A stretch of 64,000 nt of DNA from Eutreptiella sp. 'Long Island Sound 2002' (Eukaryota; Euglenozoa; Euglenophyceae; Eutreptiales; Eutreptiaceae). Of this stretch, positions 11,900 to 24,100 are shown piece after piece. Position numbers and translations under genes: made by a program. Under the pieces are notes generated by a model. The model did not search any database, was not told where the DNA came from, and worked only from the letters and a program-made list of their open reading frames with translations. The DNA lies in contig OZ038383.1 of NCBI GenBank assembly GCA_964036045.1, forward strand, positions 65,353,725-65,417,724. The letters run 5' to 3'. The first letter of the stretch is position 1, and every line of letters begins with the position of its first letter.

Positions 11900-12200
11900 A
11901 ATCAATGACCCTTGCCCTGGGAAGACTGCCAAATCAAACCGAGCCAATGAGGGATACCCCACTATGGCTCCAGGCCCAATGTCAGCGATGTACAGGGATG
12001 CATCAGGACATCTGGCTCGGACGTATTTCCCGTTGTGTGATACAAGGACCCAGATGGCCCTACGTATACCATGGGTGCCTCCCTACAGGGAATTGGATCC
12101 AGCCCCAATCAGCCATATTGGACTGTCAGCCTTGGTACGGACAAGATCTGGTACCAACTCATATCCAATGACCCATATGGCTTCACAATCCGTATTGATG
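11900..12200 (-). pseudogene. Protease-like segment of element 2, active site degraded
   Basis: On the minus strand a stretch reading CIINTDCEAIWVI is followed by a Gly-rich strand (LIGAGSNS) and, about 70 residues on, IADIGPGAIVGYPSLARF. The layout matches the two halves of a retropepsin: a catalytic loop, here with Asn-Thr-Asp where Asp-Thr/Ser-Gly is expected, and a later hydrophobic-Gly-Tyr-Pro block. One stop interrupts it. Its place between the CCHC knuckle and RT supports protease. The loss of the catalytic loop makes this call moderate. Confidence 0.45.
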
Positions 12201-12524
12201 ATGCACTGAAAGTCCAGAGCCGACGACAGGGGCTCCAGGGAATTAAAAAGAAGGTCCTTCGGAGGCTCAGGCCTTTCCTGGCAGCTGAGTCCACTACCGC
12301 TGATCGGAGCGGTCTCAGTACCTCCTGTTCATCCCCTTTGAGTACCACCGCGAGTTGCACCGCATATTTTTCACCCCACCGGCAGTCAACCCTCTGGCTG
12401 GGGTACCCTGGGGTTTTTGTGAGCAAGCCTACACCCGGTCGCGTCCGCTCACGCCTCTAATTTCCCTTCGCGGGGGGTTCAGCAGTCTTCTTCGGCTGCG
12501 CTTCAAGTGTGGATGGAGTTACGA

Positions 12525-12566
12525 ACACTGATCCGGGGTGTGCCAAGTGCTGCCACAGCCCTTGCA
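12525..12566 (-). other. CCHC zinc knuckle of element 2 gag
   Basis: Translating the minus strand here gives CKGCGSTWHTPDQC, an exact C-x2-C-x4-H-x4-C motif of 14 residues, the canonical retroviral nucleocapsid knuckle that binds RNA. The 42 bases are free of stops. This motif firmly marks the surrounding minus-strand sequence as gag. Confidence 0.85.
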
Positions 12567-12917
12567 GGGGGATCCCTCTTTCAGGCCCCGCTTTTTGGCC
12601 CCTGCAGGCGGTTGCAGGTGGGGATGCTTGCGGTAGCAAGTCTCCACCTTGTGTCCCTTGAAGCCACAGAAACTAAAGGGGGGTCCAGGTCTGGTGACGT
12701 TTCGCCCAAAAATATTGATTTCCAGCTCCTCGTCAGGGGGCGCTGGAGGGCCGTCACTCTCTCCCTGTGCAGGGGCGGGCTACTCAGGATCCTGCAGCAG
12801 GTTGTGGATCCCGGCAGGCGAGGTGGAATACACCGCATCAGGGGGACCTTCCTGGAGGTGGTGCATCTTGAAGCCCTGGTGCCGCCTCCGCAAATGAGCC
12901 CGGTGCTCATCTGCTTA

Positions 12918-13157
12918 CTACTGCCGCAAGAAGTAGACCTGCACAAACAGGTACAGCCGGACATCGTCAAATGAGCGGCCGCACTTAGCTTGCTCTGCAA
13001 TGACCTTTCGAGTCAAGTCAGAGTGCAGGCAGAGGGCGTCCAGCCAGTCCTTGCTGGCGTCCTCCAGTGTGACTCCTCCCCTCACCCTCTTGCCCCAATA
13101 GCAGAAATCCTCAAAGATCCCACTGAGTTGTGATGCCGTACAATGAGCCGGTGCCAC
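12918..13157 (-). pseudogene. gag: gag capsid-like continuation of element 2
   Basis: A 79-codon open segment on the same strand continues the gag series, with a compact helical peptide (LSGIFEDFCYWGKRV, then a helical stretch with DALCLHSDLTRKV). It resembles the last helices before a nucleocapsid in gag proteins. It sits in a different frame from the preceding segment, showing an indel between about 13,160 and 13,305. No independent function is claimed. Confidence 0.45.
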
Positions 13158-13304
13158 AGTACTCTTGTAGGTATCCCATCAGAGACCTACATTGGTAATG
13201 GTCCTCGCCTCCCTTTTCCACCTCCTCCTTTACCTCCTTGTAGGAGAGGCATCGGCGGAGTTCTTCAGGGGTATGGAGGCCAGGATTTCCACAATCAGGG
13301 CCTC

Positions 13305-14000
13305 CTAATCCAGGGCATGCCCGACTGACCGTTCCCACCTTCTCCATTTCAGGAGGTAGTTGTGCACGGTTTCACCCCTTCCATCCCACTGGGGACAGAG
13401 GTTGGCCCGCTGCAGGTCCCCAAGGGATGTGGCGTCCAGGTGGGGGTTGGTCTGATGGCCATAGGCCCCTGGCCCCGTGGTTGCCCAGAATTGGTTGAAG
13501 CCAGTGGGGTTCTCAACGTAGCTCGGGGCCGGGTCATCAGGGACTTCAGCAAAGGCCATATTCGAAGCAGGAATCCCTACTCGTTTGGCCTTAGGAAGTT
13601 CCTCATCCTCGAGCCATCTCAGGATTACCCTGGGGTCCAAATTCGTCCGAGCATCAAGATGCTGAGGGTGGTGCAGCTCTGCCTCCATGGTCGCCAGCTT
13701 GGTCTTGAAGTGACGGATGGATGGATCTGCTGGGGTCGGTGAAGAACCGGCGGTAGGACCGGTCACGGCAGCGGCTGAAGCCATGGTGGCCTTGAGCTGG
13801 TTAACGTAGCTGGAGAGAGCGCGACAATGCTCGGCTTCTCGCTGCTCCAGCTCGTTGATCCGCTGGATGAGGGGGCCCAGCTGGACTCCCACGGCGTGCT
13901 CGATGTCCGCCCCCATGGCCGCCTTAAAGGTCACCAGGTCGGGGGCGGCTGCGTCGGCGGCGACAGCGGCCACGGTCTTCGCTTGGAGGGCAGTGAGCAC
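13305..14000 (-). pseudogene. gag: gag coiled-coil and capsid-like segment of element 2
   Basis: This 231-codon frame starts Ala-rich and then has a heptad-like helical region (IQRINELEQREAEHC, about residues 45-60), followed by a Trp-rich globular part (NQFW, WDGRGETVHNYLLKWRRWE). Helix followed by a Trp-containing domain resembles the arrangement in Ty3/gypsy capsids. It ends at a stop near 13,305, and the next coding-like segment continues in another frame below 13,160. The assignment rests mainly on its position upstream of the CCHC knuckle. Confidence 0.55.
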
Positions 14001-14108
14001 ACTGAGTAGGCTCAGCTGTTTGGCCCGGAGCTCATCCTCAGACCTACTGAGCCGCCCAAGCTAGTCATCAAGGTGGCGGACCCGCTGATCCAAGGTGTGC
14101 CCCTCGGT

Positions 14109-14564
14109 TCATGCCTGGGTCAGCCTGGCGTTGGTGTGCCGGCCGAGCGAGCGAACAACTCCACTCCTGTCGCTGACGAAGGCTACAGTTTCCTGCTGCA
14201 CGCCAGCGGACTCGGCGGCAAAGCCTCGGTAGTGGGCGGCCAAGGCGTCGAGCTCCTGCCATTGCTGCTGCAGGTTGATCGTCTCGTAGGTGGCCGTCTG
14301 CATGCGGAAGGCGCACTGGCTTAGGTCGTTGCTGAGCTCAATCTCCTCGGCAAACTGCCAGCTGCCACCCTGGGGGTCCTCAGCCCACTCAGGGAAGGTG
14401 TAGGGGGCTGGGTCCACGAGTATGGGGGAGGCCGGAGGCGGCGGGCCATTGGACCCCGAGCTGCTAGTTGAGTCGGACCAATGGGCCCTGGAGCCGGTGA
14501 TGCGGAGGGCGTGGGCGGTCAGGAAGGGCACGAGGTCTCCGGTTCGTGGGTCCAGGTTCTGCAT
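14109..14564 (-). pseudogene. gag: gag N-terminal region of element 2
   Basis: An open stretch of 151 codons begins with ATG at 14,564-14,562 and is the first coding-like frame of element 2. It is Ser/Pro-rich at first (about residues 30-60) and then helical and Gln/Glu-rich, suggesting a coiled-coil start to a capsid protein. No catalytic motif is seen. It is called gag because it precedes, on the same strand, the capsid-like and CCHC segments. A frame change separates it from the next segment near 14,050. Confidence 0.5.
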
Positions 14565-16851
14565 GTTTGGCTGGAGATGTCTAATCTGAAGTTGTCCTCA
14601 CTGGGGCGGTCTTTGTGAGCACCACTTCCCGCCTAGGTACTCCGGCGTAGCCCTTAGGAGACTTCTGAGATAATACCCCCGGTGCTATTTTACCCACTTG
14701 TGCGTAAGCGGGGCCGGTACGGGCTCGTTTCCTTGACCCGAGCGAGTCACAAGCTAAGGCACAGCAGTGGACAAGAAGTCTGAACCTTGCTGAAACGCAG
14801 AGTGAGTGCAGCGATCACAAAAGTAGCCCTTTCGTACCTAAAAGGACGAAAAGAGATACATAATGCAACCACAAAAACAGTATGTACACAAGACAAACAA
14901 AGTCACAGCAATTGGACAGGGTGCCAGAGAGAAACATGGATAGTTAGAGGAACCCAGGACCTTCACCCTGACACACATATGGGGGCAGGATACAACTCAA
15001 CTTGGGCCCTGAGATTCACTGCAGGCATCAGGGAGCACCAGCACGAAAATTCAGAAATTAGAGGTCACTAACATTCAAGTGCTCCCTGGCCAAAGTAGGA
15101 AGCTTTCAAAAGTATCTGTGCGGAAGCACCCAAACGCAACAGTCCACCAACATGATTCAAAATATTGCGGTGTACCTCAACGATAGCAGGACACTGTATA
15201 TAGTCGGATGGGCTGCGCACTTTGGTGAAATTTTCCAGCAGTGAAAAACAAGGGAGAAAAGAATGCAAATCATACGGACATAGTGATACCCTAAGGTCTG
15301 GCAAAGGGCATGCAAGAAGGATGTTGGGTCGTGATAACTGTCAGAGATGGGCTGACCCTACCTACTCCTGTCTTTGGAGCAAAGCAGCAAACTCCAACAC
15401 ACACTTTTTGAGGTCATTGTTAGTAACCCCAAACAGGTTCCATGAGCATGTTTTACACGAAGGATTCAGGTCAAAATTGAAGTGACATATGGACTTGGAC
15501 CAATCCTTCAATTATAGACCGAGAGTCCAATGACCACAATATGACTTATAAACACTGTTGGTGGGCAATGGACAAAACACTGGCCAAAAACTGACCTGTG
15601 GCCTAGCGTTGCCATGGACCTGAAGTGACCTCATGAAACCAGGAGTTTATGACAACGTTCCTGGGAAAGTTCAAAACAGTGGACCTATGTACCAGTAAGC
15701 TTCAGGTAAATGTCCAAAGCAAGGTAGTGAGCACCATCGAAGCATAGAAGAAGACCCCAAGGTCCAACTCCTCATATGTTTCTTCCTGTTAGCCTGTAAA
15801 GTGAACACATGACAGGGAGTTTTTCAAGGCTATCCATGGACCTGGTTGGAGCCATGTAAAGCCACTATGCCATAGGCTTAGCAACATAGGTTCAAATGAC
15901 TTAAGTATGGTGTGAAGCATACCAGAACAAGTCTGAATACCCGACGTAGACATCTTGGAGTGAGTGAGGGCAAATGAACAAGGGATTGTGACCCGAAGAA
16001 TCCAACAAACCAAGTCGCTGAAGTGGAAACGTGAAATTTAGGATGTCAAAATAGTAGGGGAGATCGGTTACAGTGAGATGATGGCGGATTGGAATTCATA
16101 TAACAACTCACATTCCCGAGGTGAAGAGTCCTGGCTCTCATAGGAATCAATTTCTAGGTCAAAGCTCAGCGCTTGCGTGGAGTTATGAGCTCAACAAGTG
16201 AGCACATACACAGGAAACATTGGGCATGCATGCTGGGCAACTTTTCCTAGGCATCAAATGGACTCAAAGTGGCGTGCAGAAATTCCCCTGGAGCGAGCAG
16301 CGGCACATTTCTAAGCTACAAACTCGACCTCATATGCGTGGGAGGGAGCGAGTAGGCCCTGATGGATCCAAGGATTGAAGGAAAGCTCCATGGTAGCCCA
16401 TCTCCATGCTCACCACAAGTGAGATCATGAGATTCAAAGGTCGAAAAGGAAGTCGATCTATTTGATACTGAAAATTGGTACATGGCCGCGAAAAATACGA
16501 GAAAAGATGAAACACAAAGTAAACACATACTCGAATACGCACAAATGTAAATTGGGTTCAAACCTTCAACGGGCTTGGGGGGCGAAGCCCGCAAAGTGAG
16601 CCCATGATTGGGTAAAAATGAGTGAAAACTGACATGAAAATCACAGAGTGAAAAACGCTTAGAATGATTCGAAATGTTTTACAAAAAAAGGATCTTTGAG
16701 GCTCGAAGCGACTCAAACCCTTCTATATTTCAGAAGTACACCCCAAGTACACACAAAATAAGCTTTTACGTGACTTCCAGCTCCATGATATCTTAGAGAT
16801 ATCACGTCCAACTTTGAGCGCATGAAAAAACGTCTGCTCAAGACTAATGAA
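14565..16851. other. Anonymous intergenic sequence, possible 5' LTR region of element 2
   Basis: No long frame and no recognised gene. The stretch next to 14,564 should hold the leader and 5' LTR of element 2, but I found no direct copy of it left of 7,893. Several phrases with GGCATG-type sequence recur loosely, without a clear unit. Confidence 0.4.
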
Positions 16852-16869
16852 GTAAGTAAGTAAGTAAGG
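16852..16869. repeat. TAAG microsatellite
   Basis: Four to five tandem copies of the tetranucleotide TAAG mark an abrupt change from AT-rich sequence on the left to very GC-rich sequence on the right. Confidence 0.85.
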
Positions 16870-16887
16870 GCGGCCGCGTCCGCAGCG

Positions 16888-17250
16888 TCATCTGGCCTCC
16901 CCTTGTTTGTTTTGTATGGTGGCCGCCTCTGGGGGGAAGGAGAGCTCTCCACCATCAGTTCTCTGGCGTCTCACCTCACGGCCGAGAACTTGTACCAGGT
17001 TCCCTTGGGGCATGACCAGTGGAACGGTTGCGTCAGCCACTGCCCTCACGGGCGCGGCTTTCGCCCCCCCGTCGAAGAATCCCCTGGTCTTTCCCCACCA
17101 TGTGCAGCCTTTAGGGTGCATGCGGGCGGGCTTCCTGTGGATAGCCAACTCCGTCAGCGCAGCATTGCTCTCAGCCACATACCACCACTCCCCATCCCTC
17201 ACTAGCTGGAGTACCCTCTCGGCTCCTGGATGTACTTGGGTGTCGTCCAT
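16888..17250 (-). CDS. Hypothetical 120-codon open frame at the GC-rich border
   Basis: The frame starts with ATG at 17,250-17,248 and encodes a peptide with a Trp-Trp pair (DGEWWYVAESNAAL), basic patches and a Lys/Gln-rich tail (IQNKQGEAR). I do not recognise a family, and no signal peptide or membrane segment is visible. Its first 60 or so codons lie in the duplicated 2-kb unit and recur at 19,317-19,129, where the last half is replaced by other sequence. Of the differences between the copies, Tyr/Asn and Arg/Gly both change the residue, which argues against selection on the protein. It may be chance openness in GC-rich DNA. Confidence 0.25.
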   Translation of the reverse strand: MDDTQVHPGAERVLQLVRDGEWWYVAESNAALTELAIHRKPARMHPKGCTWWGKTRGFFDGGAKAAPVRAVADATVPLVMPQGNLVQVLGREVRRQRTDGGELSFPPEAATIQNKQGEAR

Positions 17251-19117
17251 CCGCGGCCGGAGGCCAGGGGGCGACCGTTTCCACGTTCCCCCAGGTCCCG
17301 CGCGCGTGTGAACCTACGTGTACTCCGGCCCTTGACCAGGGGGTCTCAGGGTCAGCCCTCACACCTGTGTACACCTCAGTGCCGTCCCCGGATTCAGGGT
17401 ATGTTCCCGACTTCCCGTGGCTAGATTCCCCATGGTTGGCCCACTCCATCGCGGCTGGTTTCCCAGTCCCACGGGTCTGCTGCTTGGTGCTTGCAGTCCT
17501 TTTTCCCCTATCCCGCTGCATTCGCCACCCCGCAATGTCCCTTTCCCCTTTGCCACATCTCGCCCCCGACCCAGTCCCCATACCTCTCCCCTCATCCCGT
17601 TTTTATACCCCACCGGGCCGCCAGCAACCCCTTGGCCCGGCCCCACTGGATCCTCATCCATCCAGGGACCGTTTCGTGCGCCTTGCACGGGTCGCTCCTA
17701 TCCCGCCCCCTTGTGTTGCGGTTGTTTGATTCCTACTGGACGCTTTAGGGACCCTTCTTCCTGGCCCTGCCACCGTTTCCCATCCTGTTACCCGTGCCTA
17801 TACCCCAGCAGGCCGTCTGCACCCTATTTTTATACCGTACCCTGCCGCTTGCCACCCTGTGGCGCTTGCCCGGGGTTCCATGTCTTGCCTCCTGCGCCGA
17901 TTGCCCCTATCCGTTCTCCCACTGCCTGTTTGCTCAGTGCTGTATGTCCTCCGGCGGTGTATTGACGGTTTGAGTTTTGAGGTTTCATTTTGCGGATACT
18001 AGACGCCTTTCGGCCCCGGGGGGCCACCTGGTCGGGCCAGGTGATATCCTCCCCACCGGGTCCTAGTGGGGGGCCCTCCAAGACGCACCTCCTGCCTGGT
18101 GGCGGAGTCCCCCGGGTTCAGAGGGCTCGGAGCCCCGTCCCTCCCCGGCTTCCTGGTTTTGCCACTCCCCGGTCAGTGCATCAATTCGCAGCCGTGGCTG
18201 CGGGCGCTTACCCACCGCGTCGACCCCCTAATGCGTGGTCGCCCGGGGCGCCGGCGCCGCCGGGCCCGTGCTACTGGCTTGTCGCCAGTGGAACCGCCTT
18301 GGGCTGGCGCAGAGGCTGCCTAGCCTAGGGGTTGGGGCGTGGCGCAGTGCGCCACTACTGCCTTTGCGGGTGCAGTGCCCCGTCTGTCTGTGCGCGGCGC
18401 TCGCGGCCGGTTCGGGGGGATCGGGCCGGTACCTGGTGTTGTGTCTCTCCAGTTTCCCCCATCCCGCCCCGCGTGTCCTGCGCTGCGTGTGGCGGGTCGT
18501 CCCGTCCGGGTGTCCCTTACCCTCGCTCGCTGGTACGCCATTCCACGCGGTCTGTGCGTCCGCGTGCTCGGTCCGGTTGCCCTTCTGGTAGTCCTCGCGT
18601 GCCCTTTGCGTGTCTGTGCGCTCGCGCTCCCGCGGCGTCCGCTCCCCCCCCCACTCGGTGGTGTGGCGTGCGCACCTCGCGCGGTCCCAGCACTGGGCGC
18701 TGGTAGGGCCGTTCCACGTGGTCCGTGCCCCTCCGCGTGTCCTGCCCTGGTCCCTTGCCCCGTCTGGCGTGCTTGGGGGGGGGCGGTCCGGTCCCGGTTC
18801 CCCCCTACCTGGCTGTTGTTCCGAGGGGCGTCCGAGGTCAGGCGCTCTTCCTCCCCCGACTGCCCGCCCACTGGGCGGGCTGTTGGGGCCCGCTACCCAC
18901 GTGCTGTGGGCGCGGGTGTGTGGGCGTGGGGGCCCAGCACTGTCCCCTTGGCCTGCATGCCCTGTAGGGGCTGCGTGCCGCGGGGTTGGTGTGGTGGGGG
19001 GGCGTCCCCGGGGGGGGGTGGCCTGCCACTGTTGTGGGGGGCATCTGGTCTCAGGCGCTGTCCCTCCCCCGACCGCCCGTCCTCTGGGCGGGCTGCCGGG
19101 GCCCCCTACCCACTGGC
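17071..19117. repeat. 2,047-bp tandem duplication, copy 1
   Basis: Sequence from 17,071 recurs 2,067 bp downstream with very few differences, through to the segment ending CCCACTGGC at 19,117. The unit is GC-rich. Its last 300 bp contain GGGCGGGC palindromes and CCACTGGC phrases resembling divergent monomers of the adjacent satellite. No convincing gene lies in it; long frames on both strands reflect the base composition. Confidence 0.9.
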
Positions 19118-19137
19118 CCCCGGGGCCCCTACCCCCC

Positions 19138-21184
19138 GTCGAAGAATCCCCCGGTCTTTCCCCACCATGTGCAGCCTTTAGGGTGCATGCGGGCGGGCTT
19201 CCTGTGGATAGCCAACTCCGTCAGCGCAGCATTGCTCTCAGCCACATTCCACCACTCCCCATCCCTCACTAGCTGGAGTACCCTCTCGGCTCCTGGATGT
19301 ACTTGGGTGTCGTCCATCCGCGGCCGGAGGCCAGGGGGCGACTGTTTCCACGTTCCCCCAGGTCCCGCTCGCGTGTGAACCTACGTGTAGTCCGGCCCTT
19401 GACGAGGGGGTCTCAGGGTCAGCCCTCACACCTGTGGACACCTCAGTGCCGTCCCCGGATTCAGGGTATGTTCCCGACTTCCCGTGGCTAGATTCCCCAT
19501 GGTTGGCCCACTCCATTGCGGCTGGTTTCCCAGTCCCACGGGTCTGCTGCTTGGTGCTTGCGGTCCTTTTTCCCCTATCCCGCTGCAACCGCCACCCCGC
19601 AATGTCCCTTTCCCCTTTGCCACATCTCGCCCCCGACCCAGTCCCCATACCTCTCCCCTCATCCCGTTTTTATACCCCACCGGGCCGCCAGCAACCCCTT
19701 GGCCCGGCCCCACTGGATCCTCATCCATCCAGGGACCGTTTCGTGCGCCTTGCACGGGTCGCTCCTATCCCGCCCCCTTGTGTTGCGGTTGTTTGATTCC
19801 TACTGGACGCTTTAGGGACCCTTCTTCCTGGCCCTGCCACCGTTTCCCATCCTGTTACCCGTGCCTATACCCCAGCAGGCCGTCTGCACCCTATTTTTAT
19901 ACCGTACCCTGCCGCTTGCCACCCTGTGGCGCTTGCCCGGGGTTCCATGTCTTGCCTCCTGCGCCGATTGCCCCTATCCGTTCTCCCACTGCCTGTTTGC
20001 TCAGTGCTGTATGTCCTCCGGCGGTGTATTGACGGTTTGAGTTTTGAGGTTTCATTTTGCGGATACTAGACGCCTTTCGGCCCCGGGGGGCCACCTGGTC
20101 GGGCCAGGTGATATCCTCCCCACCGGGTCCTAGTGGGGGGCCCTCCAAGACGCACCTCCTGCCTGGTGGCGGAGTCCCCCGGGTTCAGAGGGCTCGGAGC
20201 CCCGTCCCTCCCCGGCTTCCTGGTTTTGCCACTCCCCGGTCAGTGCATCAATTCGCAGCCGTGGCTGCGGGCGCTTACCCACCGCGTCGACCCCCTAATG
20301 CGTGGTCGCCCGGGGCGCCGGCGCCGCCGGGCCCGTGCTACTGGCTTGTCGCCAGTGGGACCCCCTTGGGCTGGCGCGGAGGCTGCCTAGCCTAGGGGTT
20401 GGGGCGTGGCGCGGTGCGCCACTACTGCCTTTGCGGGTGCAGTGCCCCGTCTGTGTGTGCGCGGCGCTCGCGGCCGGTTCGGGGGGATCGGGCCGGTACC
20501 TGGTGTTGTGTCTCTCCCGCTTCCCCCATCCCGCCCCGCGTGTCCTGCGCTGCGTGTGGCGGGTCGTCCTGTCCGGGTGTCCCCTACCCTCGCTCGCCGG
20601 TACGCCATTCCACGCGGTCTGTGCGTCCGCGTGCTCGGGCCGGTTGCCCTTCTGGTAGTCCTCGCGTGCCCTTTGCGTGTGTGTGCGCTCGCGCTCCCGC
20701 GGCGTCCGCTCCCCCCCCCACTCGGTGGTGTGGCGTGCGCACCTCGCGCGGTCCCAGCACTGGGCGCTGGTAGGGCCGTTCCACGTGGTCCGTGCCCCTC
20801 CGCGTGTCCTGCCCCGGTCCCTTGCCCCGTCTGCCGTGCTTGGGGGGGGGCGGTCCGGTCCCGGTTCCCCCCTACCTGGCTGTTGTTCCGAGGGGCGTCC
20901 GAGGTCAGGCGCTCTTCCTCCCCCGACTGCCCGCCCACTGGGCGGGCTGTTGGGGTCCGCTACCCACGTGCTGTGGGCGCGGGTGTGTGGGCGTGGGGGC
21001 CCAACACTGTCCCCTTGGCCTGCATGCCCTGTAGGGGCTGCGTGCCGCGGGGGTGGTGTGGTGGGGGGGCGGCCCCTGGGGGGGGGTGGCCTGCCACTGT
21101 TGTGGGGGGCATCTGGTGTCAGGCGCTGTCCCTCCCCCGACCGCCCGTCCTCTGGGCGGGCTGCCGGGGCCCCCTACCCACTGG
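19138..21184. repeat. 2,047-bp tandem duplication, copy 2
   Basis: This second copy is displaced by exactly 2,067 bp from copy 1, with a 20-bp C/G-rich spacer (19,118-19,137) between them. Differences by eye are scattered single bases, for example near 20,360 and 20,450, so the duplication is recent. Its right end passes without a break into the first satellite monomer, where copy 1 instead jumps back to the start of the unit. Confidence 0.9.
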
Positions 21185-24100
21185 CTGTGGGTGCGGGGGA
21201 GTGCGGGCGTGGGGACCCATCACCAACCCCACAGAGCACGCTCTTGCGAGCTTGCTTTGCGCGCCGTGGGGGCGGCACGAGGGCTCCTGGGGGGGAGCGC
21301 CTCCTGCCTGGGCGTGGGGCGTCTGGGGTCGGGCGCTCTCCCACCCCCGAGTGCCCGCCCTCTGGGCGGGCTGCCGGGGCCCACGACCCACCCGCTGTCG
21401 GTGCGGGGGGGTGCGGGCGTGGGGACCCGTCACGAACCCCACAGCGCGCTCTTGCGTGCTGTGGGGGCGGCATGAGGGTGCCCGGGGGGGGCGCTCCTTG
21501 CCTTGGTGTGGGGCGTCCGGGGTCGCGCGCTCTCCCACCCCCGGCTGCCCGCCCTCTGGGCGGGCTGCCGGGGCCCACTACCCACTGGCTTCGGGTGCGG
21601 GGGGGTGCGGGCGTGGGGACCCGTCACCGACCCCACAGCGCGCGCTCTTTCGAGCTGGCTTTGCGCACTGTGGGGGTGGCATGAGGGCGCCCGGGGGGGG
21701 GCGCCTCTTGCCTGGGTGTGGGGCGTCCGGGGTCAGGCGCTCTCCCACCCCCGACTGCCCACCCTCTGGGCGGGCTGCCGGGGCTCACTACCCACTGGCT
21801 GTGGGTGCGGGGGGGTGCGGGCGTGGGGACCCGTCACCGACCCCACAGCGCGCGCTCTTTCGAGCTGGCTTTGCGCGCTGTGGGGGCGGCACGAGGGCGC
21901 CCGGGGGGGGGCGCCTCCTGTCTGGGTGTGGAACGTCCGGGGTCGGGCGCTCTCCCACCCACGACTGCCCGCCCTCTGGGCAGGCTGCCGGGGCCCACTA
22001 CCCACTGGCTGTGGGTGCGGGCGGGTGCGGGCGTTGGGACCCGTGACAAAACCCACAGCGCGCTCCTGCGAGCTGGCTTTGCACGCTGTGGGGGCGGCAT
22101 GAGGGTGCCCGGGGGGGCGCCTCCTGCCTGGGTGTGGGGCGTCTGGGGTCAGGCGCTCTCCCACTCCCGACTGCCGGCCCTCTGGGCGGGCTGCCGGGGC
22201 CCACTACTCACTGGCTGTGGGTGCGGGGGGGTGCGGGCGTGGGGACCCGTCACCAACCCAAAGCGCGCACTCTTTCGAGCTGGTTTCGCGGGCTGTGGGG
22301 GCGGCATGAGGGTGCCTGGGGGGGGGCGCCTCTTGCCTGGCTGTGGGGCGTCCGGGGTCGGGGGCTCTCCCAACCCCGACTGCCGGCCCTCTGGGCGGGC
22401 TGCCGGGGCCCAATACTCACTGGCTGTGGGTGCGGGGGGCCGCGGGCGTGGGAACGCGTGACAAACCCCACAGTGCGCGCTCTTGCGAGCTGGCTTTGCT
22501 CGCTGTGGGGGCAGCATGAGGGCGCCCGGGGGGGGCGCCTCCTGCCTGGGTGTGGGGCGTCCGGGGTCGGGCGCTCTCCCACCCCCGGCTGCCCGCCCTC
22601 TGGGCGGGCTGCCGGGGCCCACTACCCACTGGCTGTGGGTGCGGGGGGGTGCGGGCGTGGGGACCCGTCACCAACCCCACAGCGCGCGCTCTTTCGAGCT
22701 GGCTTTGCGCGCTGTTGGGGCAGCACAAGGGCGCCCGGGGGGGGGCGCCTCCTGCCTGGGTGTGGGGCGTCCGGTGTCGGGCGCTGCCCCACCCCCGACT
22801 GCCCGCCCCCTGGGCGGACTGCCGGGGCCCACTACCCACTGGCTGTGGGTGCGGGGGGGTGCGGGCGTTGGGACCCGTCACAAACGCCACAGCGCGCTCC
22901 TGCGAGCTGGCTTTGCGCGCTGTGGGGGCGGCATGAGGGTGCCCGGAGGAGCGCCTGTTGCCTGGGTGTGGGGCGTCCGGGGTCAGGCGCTCTCCCACCC
23001 CCGACTGCCCGCCCTCTGAGCGGGTTGCCGGGGCCCACTACCCACTGGCTGTGGCTGCGGGGGGGTGCGGGCGTGGGGACCCGTCACCAACCCCACAGCG
23101 CGCGCTTTTGCGAGCTGGCTTTGCGCGCTGTGGGGGCGGCACGAGGGCGCTCGGTGTGGGGCGTTCGGTGTCGGGCGCTCTCTCACCCCCGACTGCCCGC
23201 CCTCTGTGCGGGCTGCCGGGGCCCACTACCCACTGGCTGTGGGTGCGGGGGGCTGCGGACGTGGGGACCTGTCACAAACCCCACAGCGCGCGCTCTTGCG
23301 AGCTGGCTTTGCTCGCTGTGGGGGCGGCATGAGGGTGCCTGGGGGGGCGCCTCTTGCCTGGGTGTGGGGCGTCCGGGGTCGGGCGCTCTCCCACCCCCGA
23401 CTGCCCGCCCTCTGGGCGGGCTGCCGGGGACCACTACCCACTGGCTGTGGGTGCGGGGGGGTGCGGGCGTGGGGACCCATCACCAACCCGACAGCGCGCG
23501 CTCCTTCAAGCTGGCTTTGCGCGCTGTGGGGGCGGCACGAGGGCGTCCGGGGGGGGGCGCCTCCTGCCTGGGTGTGAGGCGTCCGGGGTCGGGCGCTCTC
23601 CCACCCCCGACTGCCCGCCCTCTGGGCGGGCTGCCGGGGCGCACTACCCACTGGCTGTGGGTGCGGGGGGCCGCGGGCGTGGGGACCCGTCACCAGCCCC
23701 ACAGCGCGCGCTTCTGCGAGCTGGCTTTGCGCGCTGTGGGGGCAGCATAAGGGTGCCCGGGGAGAGCGCCTTATGCCTGGCTGTGGGACGTCCGGGGTCG
23801 GGCGCTCTCCCACCCCCGACTGCCGGCCCTCTGGGCGGGCTGCTGGGGCCCACTACTCACTGGCTGTGGCTGCGGGGGGGTGCGGGCGTGGGGACCCGTC
23901 ACCAACCCCACAGGGCGCGCTCTTTCGAGCTGGCTTTGCGGGCCGTGGGGGCGGCACGAGGGCGCCCGGGGGGGGGCGCCTCCTGCCTCGGTGTGGGGTG
24001 TCCAGTGTCGGGCGCTCTCTCACCCCCGACTGCCCGCCCTCTGTGCGGGCTGCCGGGGCCCACTACCCACTGGCTGTGGGTGCGGGGGGGTGCGGGCGTG

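Larger units (their letters stand above)
7893..14564 (-). mobile_element. Degenerate Ty3/gypsy-like retrotransposon, minus strand (element 2)
   Basis: Read on the minus strand from 14,564 down: gag N-terminal region, a coiled-coil/capsid-like segment, a canonical CCHC zinc knuckle (12,566-12,525), a protease-like stretch (about 12,200-11,900), a long unassigned linker, RT (9,391-8,501) and the RT connection region (to about 8,230). Many stops and frame changes show that it is dead. No integrase or RNase H core is found, so the 3' half of pol is missing. The sequence is clearly a different family from element 1, with different RT block spacing and a YIDD instead of FVDD box. LTR boundaries were not found. 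Confidence 0.85.

Noticed and set aside
6001-16850. LTR pair flanking element 2
   Set aside because: I compared 6,001-7,892 with 14,565-16,850 by eye and found no shared segment, so I do not call LTRs. A local alignment of these two intervals would decide.
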